A program made the translations under genes and the position numbers. Below, one piece after another: positions 22,801 to 36,500 of a stretch of DNA of 64,000 bases. The notes under the pieces are model-generated. The model was not told where the DNA came from and did no database searches. It saw nothing but the letters and a program-made list of their open reading frames with translations. The stretch is from assembly GCA_964023275.1 (NCBI GenBank), contig OZ029915.1, forward strand, positions 40,061,238-40,125,237, given 5' to 3'. This stretch comes from Norana najaformis. Its lineage: Eukaryota > Annelida > Clitellata > Crassiclitellata > Hormogastridae. Position 1 is the first letter of the stretch, and every line of letters begins with the position of its first letter.

Positions 22801-25800
22801 TGCTTAATAATGCAGACATAATAAGAACACAAAGTTCCTGCAGAAGTTCCAGCCCTAACTGCCAGTCAGAAACTTATGAATTTCAGAAAATTTCAGCCCA
22901 ACTTTGAGTTTGAAAAATTGGCACGTAATAGATGTCTGCTTAATAAGACAATAATAAGCCTTAGCATTGTGTTTTAAACTGAGAACAGTTAATACAAATA
23001 AACTGTTTCTGACTGCCAAAGCACTAACAAATGGCTATAAGAAACACGCTATTTATTGTTATTTTTATCTTAATCACTGGAAGATCTAGTTATGTCAGGT
23101 GTATCCGATACAGAACTCAGTGCCAGATAACAGAAACCTTGTGGGATCATCTTAGGTATGAGATATCAGTTCTTGCTTTGATTTCGATACATGCACCCAT
23201 CACATCACTTGTGTTAACTCAAACCTGTTCTCGGCCGATAACGGACAGTCTCGTCTTGACATATGGAAATGCGTGACTGGTAGTTAGGACTGTTTTGCGT
23301 TTGTATTGCTCCGACAGATCGCCATGAGCACGGCCATCCATTGTAAATGGAGTAGCATACATAAATCGCTCTGTCAAAACATGCAAGTGATAAATGCAGA
23401 TAGCATAGGATAAAACATGACATTAGAACAAGAATCCTTGTCATGATTAATCATAACTGTTCTCAATATTTCAAACTATTTCCTTAAAAATAATTTACAA
23501 ATAGTAAAGTTTATTTCAAGCTGGTTTTTATTAATTATTATCAACATGTCATCATGTCATGTAATCATCTCTTGACTGGATCCAGTCGTTGATTTCTCTA
23601 TGACATCCCTCCACAAATCTCGTTTTCCGGCCATCTCCTCCAGGGTCATTCTCCGTCTGCCCTCCGTCTTCCCATAGATAGTAACTCCGGCACCTTTCAG
23701 ATCCTCTTCAAGGCAATCTATCCATCTTCTTTTCGGTCTTCCCACTGCTCTCTTTCCGTCTGGTTTGTACTTATAGATTTTCTTTGGATTACGGTTCTCC
23801 GCCATCCTCAGGACATGTCCTGCCCACTTCATTCTTCTTTTCTTGATCACATTGTTTATCAATGGTTGTTGTGTTCGTTGTCTAATACTTTCATTCGTTA
23901 CGTGGTCCTTATAGCTAATTCTTAGTATTCTTCTGAGCCACTTGTTTTCTGCTGCATTCAGTTTATTCTCCATTGTTCTTGTAATACTCCATGACTCACA
24001 TCCATAGATTAATACTGGGATCACGCATGTGTTGAGGATTTTTAGCTTTATCTCCAGTTTTATATCATGTCTCTTGAAGACCTTTTGTAACCTGTTAAAG
24101 GTTGACCCTGCAAGCGCTATTCTCCTTTTGATTTCTGTTTCTGATCCTCCCTCTGCTTTCATTTCGCTTCCCAGATAGACAAACTTATTTATTACCTCGA
24201 TTTCTTGTCCCTTAAGCTTAATTATCGGCCCATTGTATTCCTTTTTTGTTATTGGCATTATTTTAGTTTTGTTATAGTTAATTTTCAATCCAAGTTTTCC
24301 ACTTTCCTCTGCTAATGCCTCTAACAACTCCATTATTCTTGTTAGGCATTCTGCAATCAGACATGCATCATCTGCATATTCTACATCCTCTGTATTTCTT
24401 GGTTGAGATTGTGCTCCCAAATTATGAGTTCTTTCCAGACGTCTCATGATATAGCCCAATACCATATTAAACAAGATTGGTGACAAGATGCATCCCTGTC
24501 GGAAACCTGTTTCTATCTTGAACCATTCCGTTTCTTCTCCTTCTAATCGAATGCATGCCATTATTGTGCCATATAGTTTTCTTATGAGTCTGATTAATTT
24601 GGCGTGAATGCCATATTTCTCCAAGATCTTCCATGCTCCTGATCTCCAGACTGAGTCATAGGCCTGGGCAAAGTCAATGAAACACATAACTGTCTCCTTA
24701 TTGTATTCAATTCTTTTTTCGATGATTTGTCGAATTACAAAAATCTGATCTGAGCAACCTCTTCCTTTTCGGAATCCACTTTGGTTTTCCCGTAGGATGC
24801 CATCCACTCTATCTGCCATTCTGTTCAGGATGATTCTGGTGAAGACTTTGCCTGGTACACTTAATAGGCTGATTCCCCTGGAGTTGTTACATTCTTGTCT
24901 GTCTCCTTTTTTATATACTGGAATAATGACTGCTTTTCTCCAGTCCATAGGGATTTCCTCTGCTCTCCATACAGACGTTATTACTCGGTGCAGCCATTTT
25001 ACTGTATATGTACCCGTATTCTGCAACATTTCTGCTGTTATCTTACATACTCCTGGGGCCTTGCCTTTTTTCATTTGGTTAACTGCCCTTTCTACTTCTT
25101 CTAGGGATACATCTTCTTCCTCATAATCATCCTCCTCCTCATTTAGTAACTCGACCTGTTCTATCTCGTTTATTATTTTCTCTATTTCTTTGGGTTCTTC
25201 TCTGTTCAGTAATTCCTCAAAATGTTCTTTCCAACGCTCCATTATCTTCTTTTTTTCAGTGATTGTTTCTCCATTTGTTGTCATTACTGGTTCTATGTTT
25301 ATTAGTTTGTTATTGATTTCCCCGCTTAGTTTTTTAATGTTGGCAAAAAGTTTTTTGCTGTGTCCCCTCTTGTGTGCCTCTTCCATCTCTTGTGCCATAT
25401 CCTCTAACATATTGTTCCTGTCTTTACTTAGATTTTTCTTTAATCTCTTTCTCAGCTCATTCAGCTGCCCACCCTTCTCACTCTTCTCTTTCTTCGTGTT
25501 GGACAACATCTCACCCTTTGCTTTCGTGACCATTCCCATTATATTCTCGGTCTCTTGTGATATCCATTTCCTTGCTTCATTTTTTCTGTGTCCTAGTTCT
25601 TCTGTTGCCACTTGATTAATTGTGTTTCTAAAGTTTTCCCACTCTGCTTCTGCCTCATGACCGTCATCTATTAGGTTAGTTAGTGCTTCATATCTGTTCT
25701 GTATCCTATTTTGGAATTGGTTACGTATTGCTTCTTCCTTCAATTTCTCTGTATCGTAACGTGTTGTTTTTGGTAGTTTTTTCCCATGCAGCTTGATCTT

Positions 25801-28736
25801 GATTTCTGATATCACCAAGTGGTGGTCTGAGTTGATGTCCGCTGATCTATAGACTCTAGTGTTGGTTATTGATGTTAGCCATTCTTCTCTTGTGATTATA
25901 TAATCTATCAAGTTCTCGGTCTTTCCGTCCGGCGAGCTCCACGTTGTCTTCCTGCTTGGTTTTTGTATGAAATGTGTGTTGGATATACAGAGATTATTAT
26001 TGCTACACATTTCTAAGAGCCTGTATCCGTTATCATTCTCGTCTGAGTCCACTCCGTGTCTTCCGAGGGTCTTGCCCCACACGTCGAAACTGTTTCCCAC
26101 CTTGGCATTAAAGTCTCCCATCAGCAGAATTACATCGTGTCTGGGTGTCTTGTCCAGGGTCTGTTGCAATTCCGTATAGAATTTTTCTTTATCCTCTATT
26201 ATCAACAAGTTTGACACAATACCTGTAAGTACAAGCTAAGTTCAAAATAACAAATAATATTCCTCATGAATTATTCCTAAAAGTAACTATAATTTAGTAT
26301 TTTGAAAAGAGTATCATTTATAGCAAGTGAATCTGGAAAAGAACCTAAATGAATATGTCAATAACGAAATAATTAGTGAAAAACAATGCATTGGAGGAAA
26401 ACCTACACATAAATTTAAGGTAAAAATGAAACTGGATGTACAATGTCATAATTTTAAAAATGCATAATTTTTATATTTGCAGTATACATAACAACTGATA
26501 GATTTTGACATGCACTGCTTGTATAATGGTTTTGTTCAAAATAGTAATCCAAACAATCCTCGTACTAAGACAACATACAGTCAAAGTGACCATTCTAGAT
26601 GGCCTACCAAAATTCCTCGCAGTAACAAAACAGTGGACAACAAAACTGAGAAGGCAACAACAGCAACAAATTAAAAAATGTTATGGTCATCAAGGTCCTT
26701 TGATGCCAGATTCAATTAATTGCTGCAGATTAACCTGCACCTTCAGTACATACTATTACTGTGTCTGCGAGCATCAGTGACAGGTAGCCGCACTAATTAT
26801 GACGTGGTCATACAGAAGTAAATGGATCAGATCTTGAGGATAACACAGTATGTAAATAATACTCACTGATGTTGTAGTTCTTTTCAAAGAATGTGACTCG
26901 GTCACGCTGTTCGTAAAGATCAAAATGCGGTTCAACGTACGTCATCTGTATGTACGCCTAAAATACAAAAATTCTAATGTCATTTCATGCACTTATGTGT
27001 TATGAAAAAGTAGTCATATACACATTACACATCACTGCCAACACATATGTATTAAATAAAGATTTATTTATTAAAAGTTATATTCACAGATAAGATGTGC
27101 TAATGTTTCCTATTCAATAATAAGCATGTTTGGTTGATCGATTTACAGCCAAAGTCTTAGCATGCACTTCATTCTTTATAAACTGAAGATGTCATAACTT
27201 GGATTGCATTAAAGCACATATCAGCTAATGCATCCAATTTTTAACAGATGTCAACAGTTGCATATATGAAACCCTTACCAAGATATGAACCTCATTGTTT
27301 GCAAAAAAGTGTGTTAATGTTATAACTCAAAATGCAAGAAGTAAAAGTAAAATGTGAATTAAGGACGAAGAAGGTGCAAAAACCAAAACCTTTTGGTACA
27401 ACCTTATCTGGATTCAGATGCTCTTTTTCAACTGTGTTTGAATCCTTAATAATTTCTACAACTCCTTGTCCGAACCGGTCAGTGTAGAATGACTACAGAG
27501 TAAAAAAAATTAAAAACCAAGATTTAAACATCCTGAGCATCAAAATAATAAAATAAAACGTCAGATCCAATTTAATATCTCAGAGACCATTATAGCAGCT
27601 GTATTTGAAGCAACCATTAATTGATGCTCTGTACATCACGAAAACAGCACTATTGAAGTCATTAGATTAGACTCAGTTAATTTAAATGAATACAATTCAA
27701 AAGTAAAAACACAAGTGAACACAAGAATTTCAATCAGCAATAGAATCAGGGATCAGTTTTAGAATTTTTTAAATTCCCATTATCAACATTCATTAACTAA
27801 GAACAACTGTTGTTTCTTTCCTTCTTTCAGTGCTCCTGATAACAAATTTCTGCCTCTAATCTAATTTACTTAATTTATTCTAACGGTAAAGATCTCTTTT
27901 CTTCAACCGTCTGAAACCTAGATCAATTGTAGGCATCAAAAACTCTTCTCAGGATGTCAAACATATTCCTCGTTAAAAACTTTACATAACTTTGACCAGA
28001 ATCAAACAGAGACATAACTGATAGAATGAAGACTGATATTAAATACACTTTGACAAAATCCTACTTCAAGTCTGTGTGATATCTCAGGCAGCTTAGTGAT
28101 GGCTGGCTCTTTGTATATAAATTCCAGGCCATCAAGATCACCAAACTTTGCTCCATAAAAGCCAACACGGAAGTAAGTTCCAAAAACCCGCTTTCCTTCC
28201 TAGAAGAAAAGAATATCTATGTTTTAATTTACTATTGTCATTTTCAAGAAACCAGGATTTTTACTGCATCTTACAGAACTTTTTTGCAGATGTCAGCCAT
28301 ACTTATTTTTTTATATTTTGCAAACAACTAAATACTTCTGAATTCTTGATTTCATATCAAAAACATAGCAGAATGCACTGTAAAGAATCAACGTCTCTTA
28401 ACAAAATACAATTGCTCTAACAAAGCAAAGAGAAGCATAACTGTGTCCTAGGCATAATTCATACCTGTTTAACAATATTTTGAAAGGATTCTTGCAGTTT
28501 GCCGTGGATCGAAGAAAGCTTCTTAAAATCCCGATTGTACTCATAAACTGGAATGAGAACCTTGTAGACATTGTTCACAGCCTCATACATTCCAGCCTAC
28601 AGCAAATAACCTAGTTTCATAGCAAATCACATTTTACCAAATCAATTAATACTTACTTACATATCTCCTCCATGCATTTGTGTGTAATGTTTTACTGTTA
28701 CTTAGAAGCAAGTGTTTGTAGCGCATGACAATCTAC

Positions 28737-28795
<59 letters not shown>

Positions 28796-30526
28796 GAAGG
28801 CAATGGGAAACTACCTCACTCATCTCATCCCTGGGGGGCATAAAACCAATGGACCTGCCTTCGGGCACAGAACTCATCATATATATATATATATATATGC
28901 ATTAAATCCTAATCAACTAACTTCTTGTCTTCAGAGTACAATGTTCCCCAGTATTAAAATAAATACTTGCTAAATATTAATATAATTATCTTCTCACATA
29001 ATTCCATAAAACTAATAAAACAGTTTGATTAATGACAGATTCACAGTTGAATCTGTCTGAATAAAATATCATAACTTTTAACGTTTCATGATTTAATTAG
29101 CCAAGCAGACATTCAGTAGGAGTTAAAGTACCATGGTAAATGAACTGGCTGCCTGTTCGAGAAGCCCAACAAGGCCTGTCTCTGAGAAGTACTTCCCAGT
29201 GCAAATTCCCTCTTCATCCGGTGAAACAACATCCTCCGAAACAGCACTTTCCTCCAACACGTTGCGTGAAATATGCTACAATACACCCAGCAATACCTCA
29301 AGTCAATCTTGGGGACATTAAGTACACATGTGCTACATGCATGAAATGTGTTGGAAAACATTTGGCACCATTCGAGATTCCGAGAAACTTATAAGAAATA
29401 TGTTACAAGAAAATGAGCATATTCCTGTACACCACATAAAACAAATGAAGCAGGAACATGTTATATATGTTAAGCTATAAGAGAGTCAGCAAAATTTCAG
29501 GAACATCTATTATCAAACAGACGTTTGTTTCAAAAGAGCCGAACTTTGGCAAATGCAACCTTGGAAAGCACAAATTTTGCCAAGAAGTGAACATTTACCT
29601 GGAGTGAAACACATCCGATGGGCAGATGAGGTTTATCCTCTAACATGTTCAGATACTCGGCAACAAGACCTGCTGCATGGACCAAGCACTGAGCAGCTTC
29701 AGCAAAGTTCAGACGCTAAAATAAATAATAAAGTAAAGTTAGCAAAACAGCTTAGACTAATCTGACAGAGAACAGCACATTTGTAATACATCTAAGTGGG
29801 AGTTATATGACTGAAAAATTCCGCATTCAAGAGAATGTGTCAACTGGTTACGTCAATAGGTTTTAAGGACATCCTTCAGGTTCAGGCAGATTTATCTAGA
29901 ACATCTTTCTTCAGTAATACTGGCAACCCACTACTTAAGTAGGGAGAATTAGGCCAACCGCCTCAATCCAACTGGTCTTTCCAAATAAGATTTTCAAATG
30001 AAACATTTATTCAAATTCAGTGCATTCTAAATTGAGCCACAGAAGATCTTTACTTGCATATCCAACAGCTCAACATATCTTAACCTGAAAATCCAAACAC
30101 AAGGGATTCTGTCCAAACATTTTGTTAACTGTTCTTAACTGAATCAAGCAAACATCTTCAGGGAATTGTCCATATCCTTGGTATATTATTATTAAATCAT
30201 ATTTATCACATGTGCAAAATGGAAGCTTGCATTTACTCCCCAGCGAATATTTTCTATAATTCAAAATCAACTTCGTTTGAAAGCTGTTGTCGCTAAGCAG
30301 ATCCAGCCAAAACTGATTAGAGCACTGCTGTGAGCAGAGTTCCAATCACCTCGTTGTGTTTTGCAGCCATGTTGTGCAGCCAGGTCAGTCGAAGGTCGGG
30401 AGAGTTCTGATAGCCTTTGGCAATACGATACATCAAGTCAAGCAGCATCTCAGGATCCTCCTGGAATTCCTTCATTTTTATTGTATCAGACAGTATCATG
30501 TGCAGATTAAAGACCAGATCACGAAC
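19862..30526 (-). CDS. DOCK7-like: DOCK gene, DHR2 (GEF) segment, exons 34-45
   Basis: Exons: 30350-30526, 29599-29715, 29132-29275, 28465-28596, 28065-28199, 27403-27492, 26867-26957, 23225-23370, 22197-22340, 21725-21831, 20496-20654, 19862-19901. They encode about residues 1646-2138, the DHR2 catalytic domain that binds Rac/Cdc42 and ejects GDP. Conserved blocks: [183 protein letters not shown] and [16 protein letters not shown]. The terminal exon is ambiguous. Splicing at 20496 to 19901 ends the protein in [12 protein letters not shown] (stop 19862-19864), while reading through ends at a TAG at 20423. I prefer the spliced form because of the good acceptor tract and matching phase. Confidence 0.88.
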
Positions 30527-33500
30527 CTACAGAAACAAAACTCCATCCATTTCACCCAGTCTAATTTTGGCCAAATTTAATCTAACAATGTCAGCAGCTA
30601 CAACATCTAAGGCAGACAAGGCTTATATAACCATACCAAACAACAAATACCAAAACTAGAACTTTATATACCTGATCTGAAAAGGAAGAAACTATATAAT
30701 TGATTTATAAAATGCAACATTTAACACTGGGTTTGAGCAGAGGAATTTCTGTTACTGCACAATCGCAGCATGAAGTTTAGACTTCATTTGCACACAACAG
30801 ACACACTTATCAATATAAACATTTTGATAATTTTTAAATCAGGTTTTCTGTCACATTTTTTTCATTTCCCTCCCCAAAAATTATTTGTCCTCATTAGAAT
30901 TTATATTTTAGCAAATACATATAGAATATTTTAAACCTATACTCGCACATTTACCTTTATATTGATCCTATTTTATTCTTTGTATGGCTCTGTCTTGGCC
31001 CCTAGCTAACATTCCTCCGTGTCTCAGATTCAGATTGAGTGACTCAGAGTATGTAATAAGTGCTTTAAATAAATAAATAAATAAATATGCATACATAAAG
31101 CCCAACAACATATCATATTCTCATAAAACACAGTACCTGCTCAGGAAATGTGGTATCCCTAAGTTCAGTATCAACTTCTGCATACACAAGGATTGTTTTG
31201 AGTGACTTCCTCAAATACTCTTCATTAAACGTCTGATTCTGTCCAACGAGGGAACTAAGCGACATCGTCACCTGCATCTTCACTCGTGCAAAGTTCTAAA
31301 TCACAAACAAACCACCATAGAGGCAAAAAAGAGTCAGTGTACGATAACTCAAAAAAGAACAAAAACTGCAGATAAAAACTGTATTTGTCAGTTCATATAG
31401 TGACTTTAATAGAACAAACCACTCAGTGGTGCTCAAAAATATATTTAAATATATACCAGTATTAAAACAGCATCGGTGATTAGTCCCATTGTTAGAATGA
31501 TGTCTTCATGTTAGTGCTTCAGCAAAATATCCTTTCAACACAAGAACCATACATGCCTCTGAAAATTACTGTCAGAAGAGGCATGTAATAAATAAGCAAT
31601 TATCTTACTTTACATATATTTGTAACTTACCTGAAATTGTATGTTTTTTATCTGTAGTCTTGCACATACACAACTCTTTAAGATGTCATGTGAAAAGTTA
31701 CTTTGTGTTTACTTTGCATTACAACAGAATTTTGAACTGTGAGCAGAACTATTGCCATTTGCTTTGATAAACTGTCTCAGATCTGTTACTTAACCATCCT
31801 CTCATTCTTAGCTGCTATTACTACTCAGATACTCTTGTGATCATATCTTAATAAGATCAGAGCATAATTAACTTATGGTAACTTACATTTCCTATCTCAA
31901 AGTTTTGTCGCATGAGCATGTAGAGCGATGCGCTGGCGTGTGTTCTGATGTTTGTGACAGGTGAGCTACAGTGACGCAGGAGCCGGAGACACAGATCGGC
32001 ACACTGCTCCGTGTCCTCTTCAAAGATCAACTCTGGAAACTGCATGACCAAGCAATACGACCGAAATTACTTAGTGAGTTAGTTATCTAAACACTTAATA
32101 TAGTGCCTTTTAAATACCTCACAACAATGCCATTATGCTACCCTGTTATTACATAGTACACATCTTTATTAACAAGTACTGGTAACAATCAAATCACAAC
32201 AACTTCTAAATAAATAAGTAAACTTAATCAAAGCAAGACAAACTAAAATCAGATATGCTTTGTGGTGCATACTTCAGAACTTAATTAAATCACAGTTAAT
32301 AACTCAGTTTTGTAAGAAAACATGGCATTTGACAAAGGAATCATATACAAAATCAACGAACCTTTGAGACGAGGGATCTTTCAGTAGCAAACATATTCTG
32401 AAGGGCTTGTGAGCTTTGATTAAGCGAGAGACAGTGAAGCAGAACTCGAAGGATAAATGACAGCAGGGTCTGAAGTGAGTCAGACATCTGTACAATCTGT
32501 AAACATCAAGAAGGCCAAAGAAAACTTGAGTCCGCAATAACGAAATGTTTTCTACACATCCATTAACTGCCACAAACACTTAAACAAAAATATGAAACAC
32601 ACTAAGCCGCTTGGTAAAGGATACCAGTAGAGTTACAAAGGATCAAAGCCAACATACATCATGGATCTCAGAAACACAAAATTAAGAGTACAAATGCTGC
32701 CTAGCACTTTAAAAGATATGCCAACAGTCACTGGAAGCACTACTGAAAAGAAGCATTCTTAAAGTTAAAAATCCATCTAAAAAAAGATTCCTCTTCCACT
32801 GAGAATTGGCCGCATTTCGATTACAACATCTAATGCTCAAAATATTACCTGTACAATAAGCTCCAATGTGTCGAGAGCAATCATACTAATCTCAGCCGCC
32901 AGGAGACCATCAATAAAACTATCACCTGCATCACGACTCCTCCTGCAATAAAGACACAACACGAACCACTTTTAAGTAAAAACAATGCTAACATTACGCT
33001 AAAACACAGTGAAGCAATGAAACTACATATATATATATCACTGACAGGCACTGCAAGAGCACGTAACATGTGACCTACTTTGCAGCTAAAGTTCCAACAA
33101 GTTCATAATCAAGATAAGCTCCAGTAAACTGGCACTAGTCAAATCACTCACAGCATCCCACTGATGACAAACTCATAAACAAGTGAATTTTAATATCAAC
33201 AACATAAAACAAACAATAAACAAACAGTGGTTCTCAAGAACATTGGGTTAGAGAGCCTACATGTCTGGCTGATCAGTCGGTTGCCTCCACTGTGTCTGGT
33301 CTTTACGCCAACGAAGTCGCAGAGCTACATCTGAAGTCGGTGAAGACAAACTGGAGTCTGTAATTAGAAAACATTCCATGTGTGCAGTATTCTAAATACG
33401 CAGATTGACATAATTACTTCCTTACAAATCAGAAATGGTGCAAAAATGCACTGAAGTAATATCGTGAAGGGAAATAGAAATGTTATGAAGAGGAGATGTG

Positions 33501-36500
33501 GGGGACCAAACCAGAGAACATCAGTCCATTCACAGCAGTAAACGTCAAGCCTGAGCCACCCAGTGATTAACAGCAGATGTTTTCAACAAGACAAATATAT
33601 TTAGGAGGTCATCTCCATGAAGAACTGTGGTGATTACATTAAGACATGAAGAAAAGCACGAGAACAAAAAGTGAGAAAAAGCACAGAGAACAGAGCCCCG
33701 AGAACCACCACCAGATACAGGGGGTGGGAGAGGATAGTCCACCAAATCTGATGTTGCTTGAATGACCTAAAAGTACACAGCCCAATATTGTGATGACTGT
33801 GTCAAATCCATTAAATAGTTAGTGGTACTTAGACTCAGGAGCCGAATGAATGGGGCACGGAAGCCGAATGATTAGAGTGCTCAGCTTGTAAAGCGGCGAG
33901 TATGGGTTTGAGCTTCCCTTAGACAGTTACTGTGTAGGTACCTTGAGCAAGTCCTTCACGCACAACTGCTCTGGGCCACAGAGGCTCGGTCATTTAGTCC
34001 TGCTGAGCAAGCCCGTGAAGCATGACAGCCTACACTGTAATGGCCATGAAGGTACAATGCCCATATAAATAAAAATATAAATAAACTGCACAAATACAGT
34101 CATAACAATGATTAATTTATATTAGAGCTGCATTTCGATTAAAAATTTTAATCGCGATTAATCGATCGATTAAAATTTTTAATCGCAGTTAATCGCATTT
34201 TAATCGCATGTTAGAAAAATGAGCAATCCCAGTTGGATTGCAATTTTACAGTATTTAATATTTCTAATTTATATTCAGTGTTCAAAGTAAAGAAAAGTAA
34301 TTAAAAGTTTTAATCACAGTTAATCGCATTCTAATTGCATGCATGTTTGAAAAATCAGTAATCCCAGTTGGATTGCAATTTTACAGTATTTAATATTTCT
34401 AATTTATATGCAATGTCCAAAGCAAAATGTTTAAAGTAGCTTTAAAATGTTTATTCTCTTAAATGCAACCAGTTGTTGAAGCAAACAAGTTTATCCACAT
34501 TAGTTGGGTCCAGCGATGCCAGCTTCTTATGAACAATGTGTCCTGGCAAAATATACTTGTTCACAAGGGACAGTCATTGCTGGGATGACAAATACTTTTT
34601 AGCCATGGTGGATGTTGATGGATAGGCCATTCATCACAAATTATTTTTGTGATGGCATTGGTTATGCTTTCGCGTTTGCCCTGGTCCATTGGCTTAGACA
34701 TTTCCCGCTGCTGAACTAAGGTTGCCTGGCTTAGTGCAGGTTCTGTTTTATCATCTGCCGAAGATATAACGTTGATGTCTTATCACGTTCAGTAGCGGTA
34801 AACGCACACGATTGTTCAACAACGAGTTGATATGGTAGTAATTAATTTAAACACTCTTGCAATACTTGCAAACGACTTGTCATCAGTATTAAAAATAAAC
34901 TGTCCGTCCAATATTGTCTTTCCTAGTTTCCTTGACTCCATTCTTTACGTAAAACCTAATTTGTAACGCCCGAATTTAATATCACAAACGAATTTACAGA
35001 ACGCGAAAAAGCGCCAAAGAATAGGAAACAAACAACCATTGATATAATAAATGTCGGCTCTGGCAATCATTGAATATTTTCTAGATGAATTTTCATCGCG
35101 TTAATTTTGGTCGACGAACGCTCGCGGCAAGAAAGAAAGACTAAGTTCTTAACGCGTTAATCGTTGCGTTAAAAATTTTAATCGCAAAATTTTTTAACGC
35201 GTTAATTGCACGCGTTAACGGCGATTAATCAACAGCCCTAATTTATATATGCAATACACAATTTATACCTGCAATATATATAATATTTTAGCTGAGCTTC
35301 AAGACACCTCCTCAAAAGCGCACCCAGCCCAACCTACAGTAGAATGGAAAAATCTTCTGGCCGAAGGAAGAGATGCTCCTACCGTTTTGCTTGTGCCGCA
35401 TCATCATTTCACTCCGAGCACTGAGTGACCCAAGCATATACTCCTCCATCTTTGATTTCATGTCGCTGCTCTTCTTTGCTGTCTGCACTGAGTACTGACG
35501 CAGGGGTCTCTTACCCTGTAAGAACAAAAGCAACACAGCACTGGTCAAGTATAGTTCACTATATTTCAAAGTCAAGGTTAACATTTACCCCCAAACCTGA
35601 TCACTGGCAATAGATTTTTGCTTAAGAAAACAACATTTATTGAAGCTGCATGTCTGTAGAATTTTATTGATTCTGTAAAACATTTTCATGCCAGTTACAT
35701 TATCATTATTTGTATGTCAGTGTGCATGCATCTCAGAGGTTTTTAGCAGCTTTTATCAATCTCTTCGAGGTGCTGATATATGGTTATCTAGCAGATCTGA
35801 AAAGATCAACTTAATATGGACAGAAAATATGTCTTCGTTTCTGGTATAGAAGAAGGTATTTTTCTGAGAAGATTTGTTTCAGATGGAGGGTCCAGTGCAT
35901 GACAATCACACATCTACATTGTATCTGCAAAGACTACAGCAAAATCCTAGAGGTCTGACAATCAGTGGCTGAACAATCTTTTGGGTCAAATGTAGCCACA
36001 GCAACTGTAATTCCATATTTCCATACAAGCTGCACTGTTTGGTAGGAATCCCTGAGTTTCATACACTTTACCTTATACTCAAAATTGGAGACACAGAAAT
36101 AGATGACTTCAAGGAACTGATTGAGCCTTGCGAGAGACAGATCGGACCACCAGGTACGAAGAACTCTCTGGTCAACGTTCTTCAGAACCCAGAGGAAGCA
36201 CAACATCAGGTCCTGCGTCGCTTCTTGGCTCAGGCTCGACTTCTTAGACTGACAGAAAAGCAGGATCACAAAACATTTCACACATTCTTTACTACAGTTT
36301 GGTGAAGAAATTGTTAATTTCCAACAATGCATACTTTCCAAAATGACCATATGAAACTTGATTTTGACTAGACAAAACTAAACCTTCTCTCACATGAAGT
36401 CAGATGTGAGTCCAAACTATTTATTACTCAGACAACAGCATCGCAGCAAATAAGACAGACTGCACCTGGTTAATGCAGGATCAACTAAGGTCTGCATAAA

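Noticed and set aside
24797..25615. Plus-strand frames of 109 and 141 codons
   Set aside because: Antisense shadows of the RTE-like reverse transcriptase ORF.
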